Below are positions 63,029 through 64,000 of a stretch of DNA of 64,000 bases, piece after piece (position 1 is the first letter of the stretch; every line of letters starts with the position of its first letter). The position numbers were made by a program, and so were the translations under genes. The notes beneath the pieces are model-generated. The model had not been told where the DNA came from. It searched no databases and saw only the letters and a list, made by a program, of their open reading frames with translations. This DNA is from Streptomyces sp. V4I2. Its GTDB lineage: Bacteria > Actinomycetota > Actinomycetes > Streptomycetales > Streptomycetaceae. The stretch spans positions 10,354,001 to 10,418,000 of the forward strand of contig NZ_JAUSZM010000003.1 in NCBI RefSeq assembly GCF_030817655.1, in the 5' to 3' direction.

Positions 63029-63147
63029 TCTCCTGACGCTAGGGGTCCACGTATCCGCAGGTCATTGGGCAACACTCGCGTATGATTGCCTGATCGTCTC
63101 ACCCTGACCGGCGTGTGGAGCGCGGGCTGAGCAGTCGAGGGAACCGT

Positions 63148-64000
63148 ATGCTGGACCGTCTCGCTCAGGCGATCACCGACCACCGCGACGGCCCGTGGGC
63201 CACCACCGCAGTGCCCCGGCTGTCGCTGGTCGCGACCGACAAGTTGCTGCCGCCCAGCCGTCTGCTCTACGAGCCGATGGTGAGCTTCATCGCCGCCGGC
63301 GCCAAGCACACCGTCGCCGGCTCGCAGAGCTGGAGCGTGCCCGGCGGCCAGATGCTGCTGAATACCGTGCAACTGCCGGTCACCGCCATCTTTGAACAGG
63401 TGCCCTACCGCTCGGCGGTACTGGCCCTGGACAAGCAGATCATTACCGAACTGCTGCTGGAACTCGGCCCCGCCGCACCGCCCCCGGCTGCCGAGCCCGC
63501 CTGGCGGGCCACGGCCGGTATGCCCGCTGAACTGATCGACGCCGTGACCCGCCTGGTGCGCCTGCTGGATGCCCCCAACGACATCCCGGCCTGGCACCAC
63601 GCGTCGAAAGCGAGATCATCTACCGGCTGCTGACCGGCCCGCTCGGTCCGGCGCTACGCCAGGCCGCGGCAGCCCCGAGCACTCGGATCCGCAGCGTCAT
63701 CACCTGGCTCGTCGACCGCTTTGCCGAACCGGTGAGCATCGACCAGATCGCCGCCGAGGCCGGCATGAGCCCGGCGACCCTGCACCGCCATTTCAAGGCT
63801 GCGACCGGTATGAGCCCGCTGCGCTATCAGAAACACTTGCGGCTGCTGTCGGCCAGGCGCCAACTGCTGGCCGGCGACGCCACCGCCGCCCAGATCGCCC
63901 ACACCGTGGGATACACCAGCACGACCCAGTTCAGCCGCGAATGCCGGGCCTTCTACGGACTGCCACCCGTCCGGGATATCACCCGCCTGCGCGCCGGGCT
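63148..64000 (+). pseudogene. AraC-family regulator, frameshifted, runs off the window
   Basis: The first frame (from ATG 63148) encodes an AraC_N-type domain: RLSLVATDKLLPPSRLLYEP, VSFIAAGAKHTVAGSQSWSV, and PYRSAVLALDKQIITELLLE, to PNDIPAWHHASK. At about 63590, in CCCGGCCTGGCACC, coding switches frame to LAPRVESEIIYRLLTGPLGP. It then gives two helix-turn-helix motifs (ITWLVDRFAEPVSIDQIAAE, MSPATLHRHFKAATGMSPLR, and IAHTVGYTSTTQFSRECRAF), still open at 64000. One base restores a full regulator. It is divergent from the aldo/keto reductase at 63028. Confidence 0.8.

Noticed and set aside
1..64000. CRISPR arrays or other regularly spaced repeats
   Set aside because: No set of short direct repeats with constant spacing was found by reading. 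The only repeat families are IS ends and the protein-level LRV repeats.
1..64000. tRNA genes as integration sites
   Set aside because: No GTTCRANYC-type T-loop with a matching cloverleaf was recognised near the integrase or primase remnants.

Overview
The window is high-GC actinomycete DNA and almost certainly Streptomyces or a close relative. The indicators are two large LAL-type LuxR regulators, an ECF41/SigJ-like sigma factor, MmyB-type XRE and PucR regulators, and several small families typical of Streptomyces (DUF427, DUF5133, DUF3099, DUF5302, DUF6415). GTG and TTG starts are common. The density of insertion sequences and broken genes is what one expects of an accessory region such as a chromosome arm or large plasmid. 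No rRNA, tRNA or CRISPR array was seen.

Layout. 1-16 kb: a DUF427 protein; two paralogous ~920-residue LAL regulators in opposite orientation around an ECF sigma factor; a frameshifted membrane protein; a DUF5133 protein; a secreted amidase with an IS630 element lodged exactly at its stop codon; a folD remnant; an MmyB-type regulator; a DUF3099 protein; a frameshifted ArsR gene beside a truncated SDR. 16-21.3 kb: a scar zone with an IS5-type element, an IS3-type element lying between two truncated genes, and a carotenoid-oxygenase-type gene broken into two pieces in opposite orientation. 21.4-32.5 kb: the most coherent metabolic unit, an MFS transporter and LysR regulator divergent from nine consecutive, mostly overlapping catabolic genes: FAH hydrolase, cyclase-type hydrolase, class A flavin monooxygenase, ACMSD-type amidohydrolase/decarboxylase, extradiol ring-cleavage dioxygenase, second FAH hydrolase, SDR and both CoA-transferase subunits. 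It ends in a truncated ornithine-cyclodeaminase-like gene. I read it as a meta-cleavage aromatic pathway whose substrate the sequence does not reveal.

32.7-43.7 kb: an alpha/beta hydrolase and divergent MerR regulator; a decayed primase; an EamA transporter split by adjacent IS1182-type and IS605-type (TnpA plus TnpB) elements; an alaX / XRE-cupin / threonine aldolase operon with a clear operator; and an integrase remnant. 43.9-55.2 kb: an acyl-CoA desaturase with its ferredoxin-type reductase and divergent PucR regulator; a thioredoxin-fold protein without its cysteine pair; and a WYL regulator divergent from a flavin oxidase plus a heterodimeric ABC exporter with one consensus and one degenerate ATP site.

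55.3-64 kb: a second IS1182-type element, a truncated IS110 transposase, and a run of decayed genes (LRV Fe-S repeat protein, ATP-binding anti-sigma-like protein, APH-like kinase, DUF6415/helicase-associated pieces) around an intact DUF5302 gene. It closes with an aldo/keto reductase divergent from a frameshifted AraC regulator that runs off the window. Several breaks are single-base shifts inside otherwise well-preserved genes, so sequencing error has to be separated from true decay.
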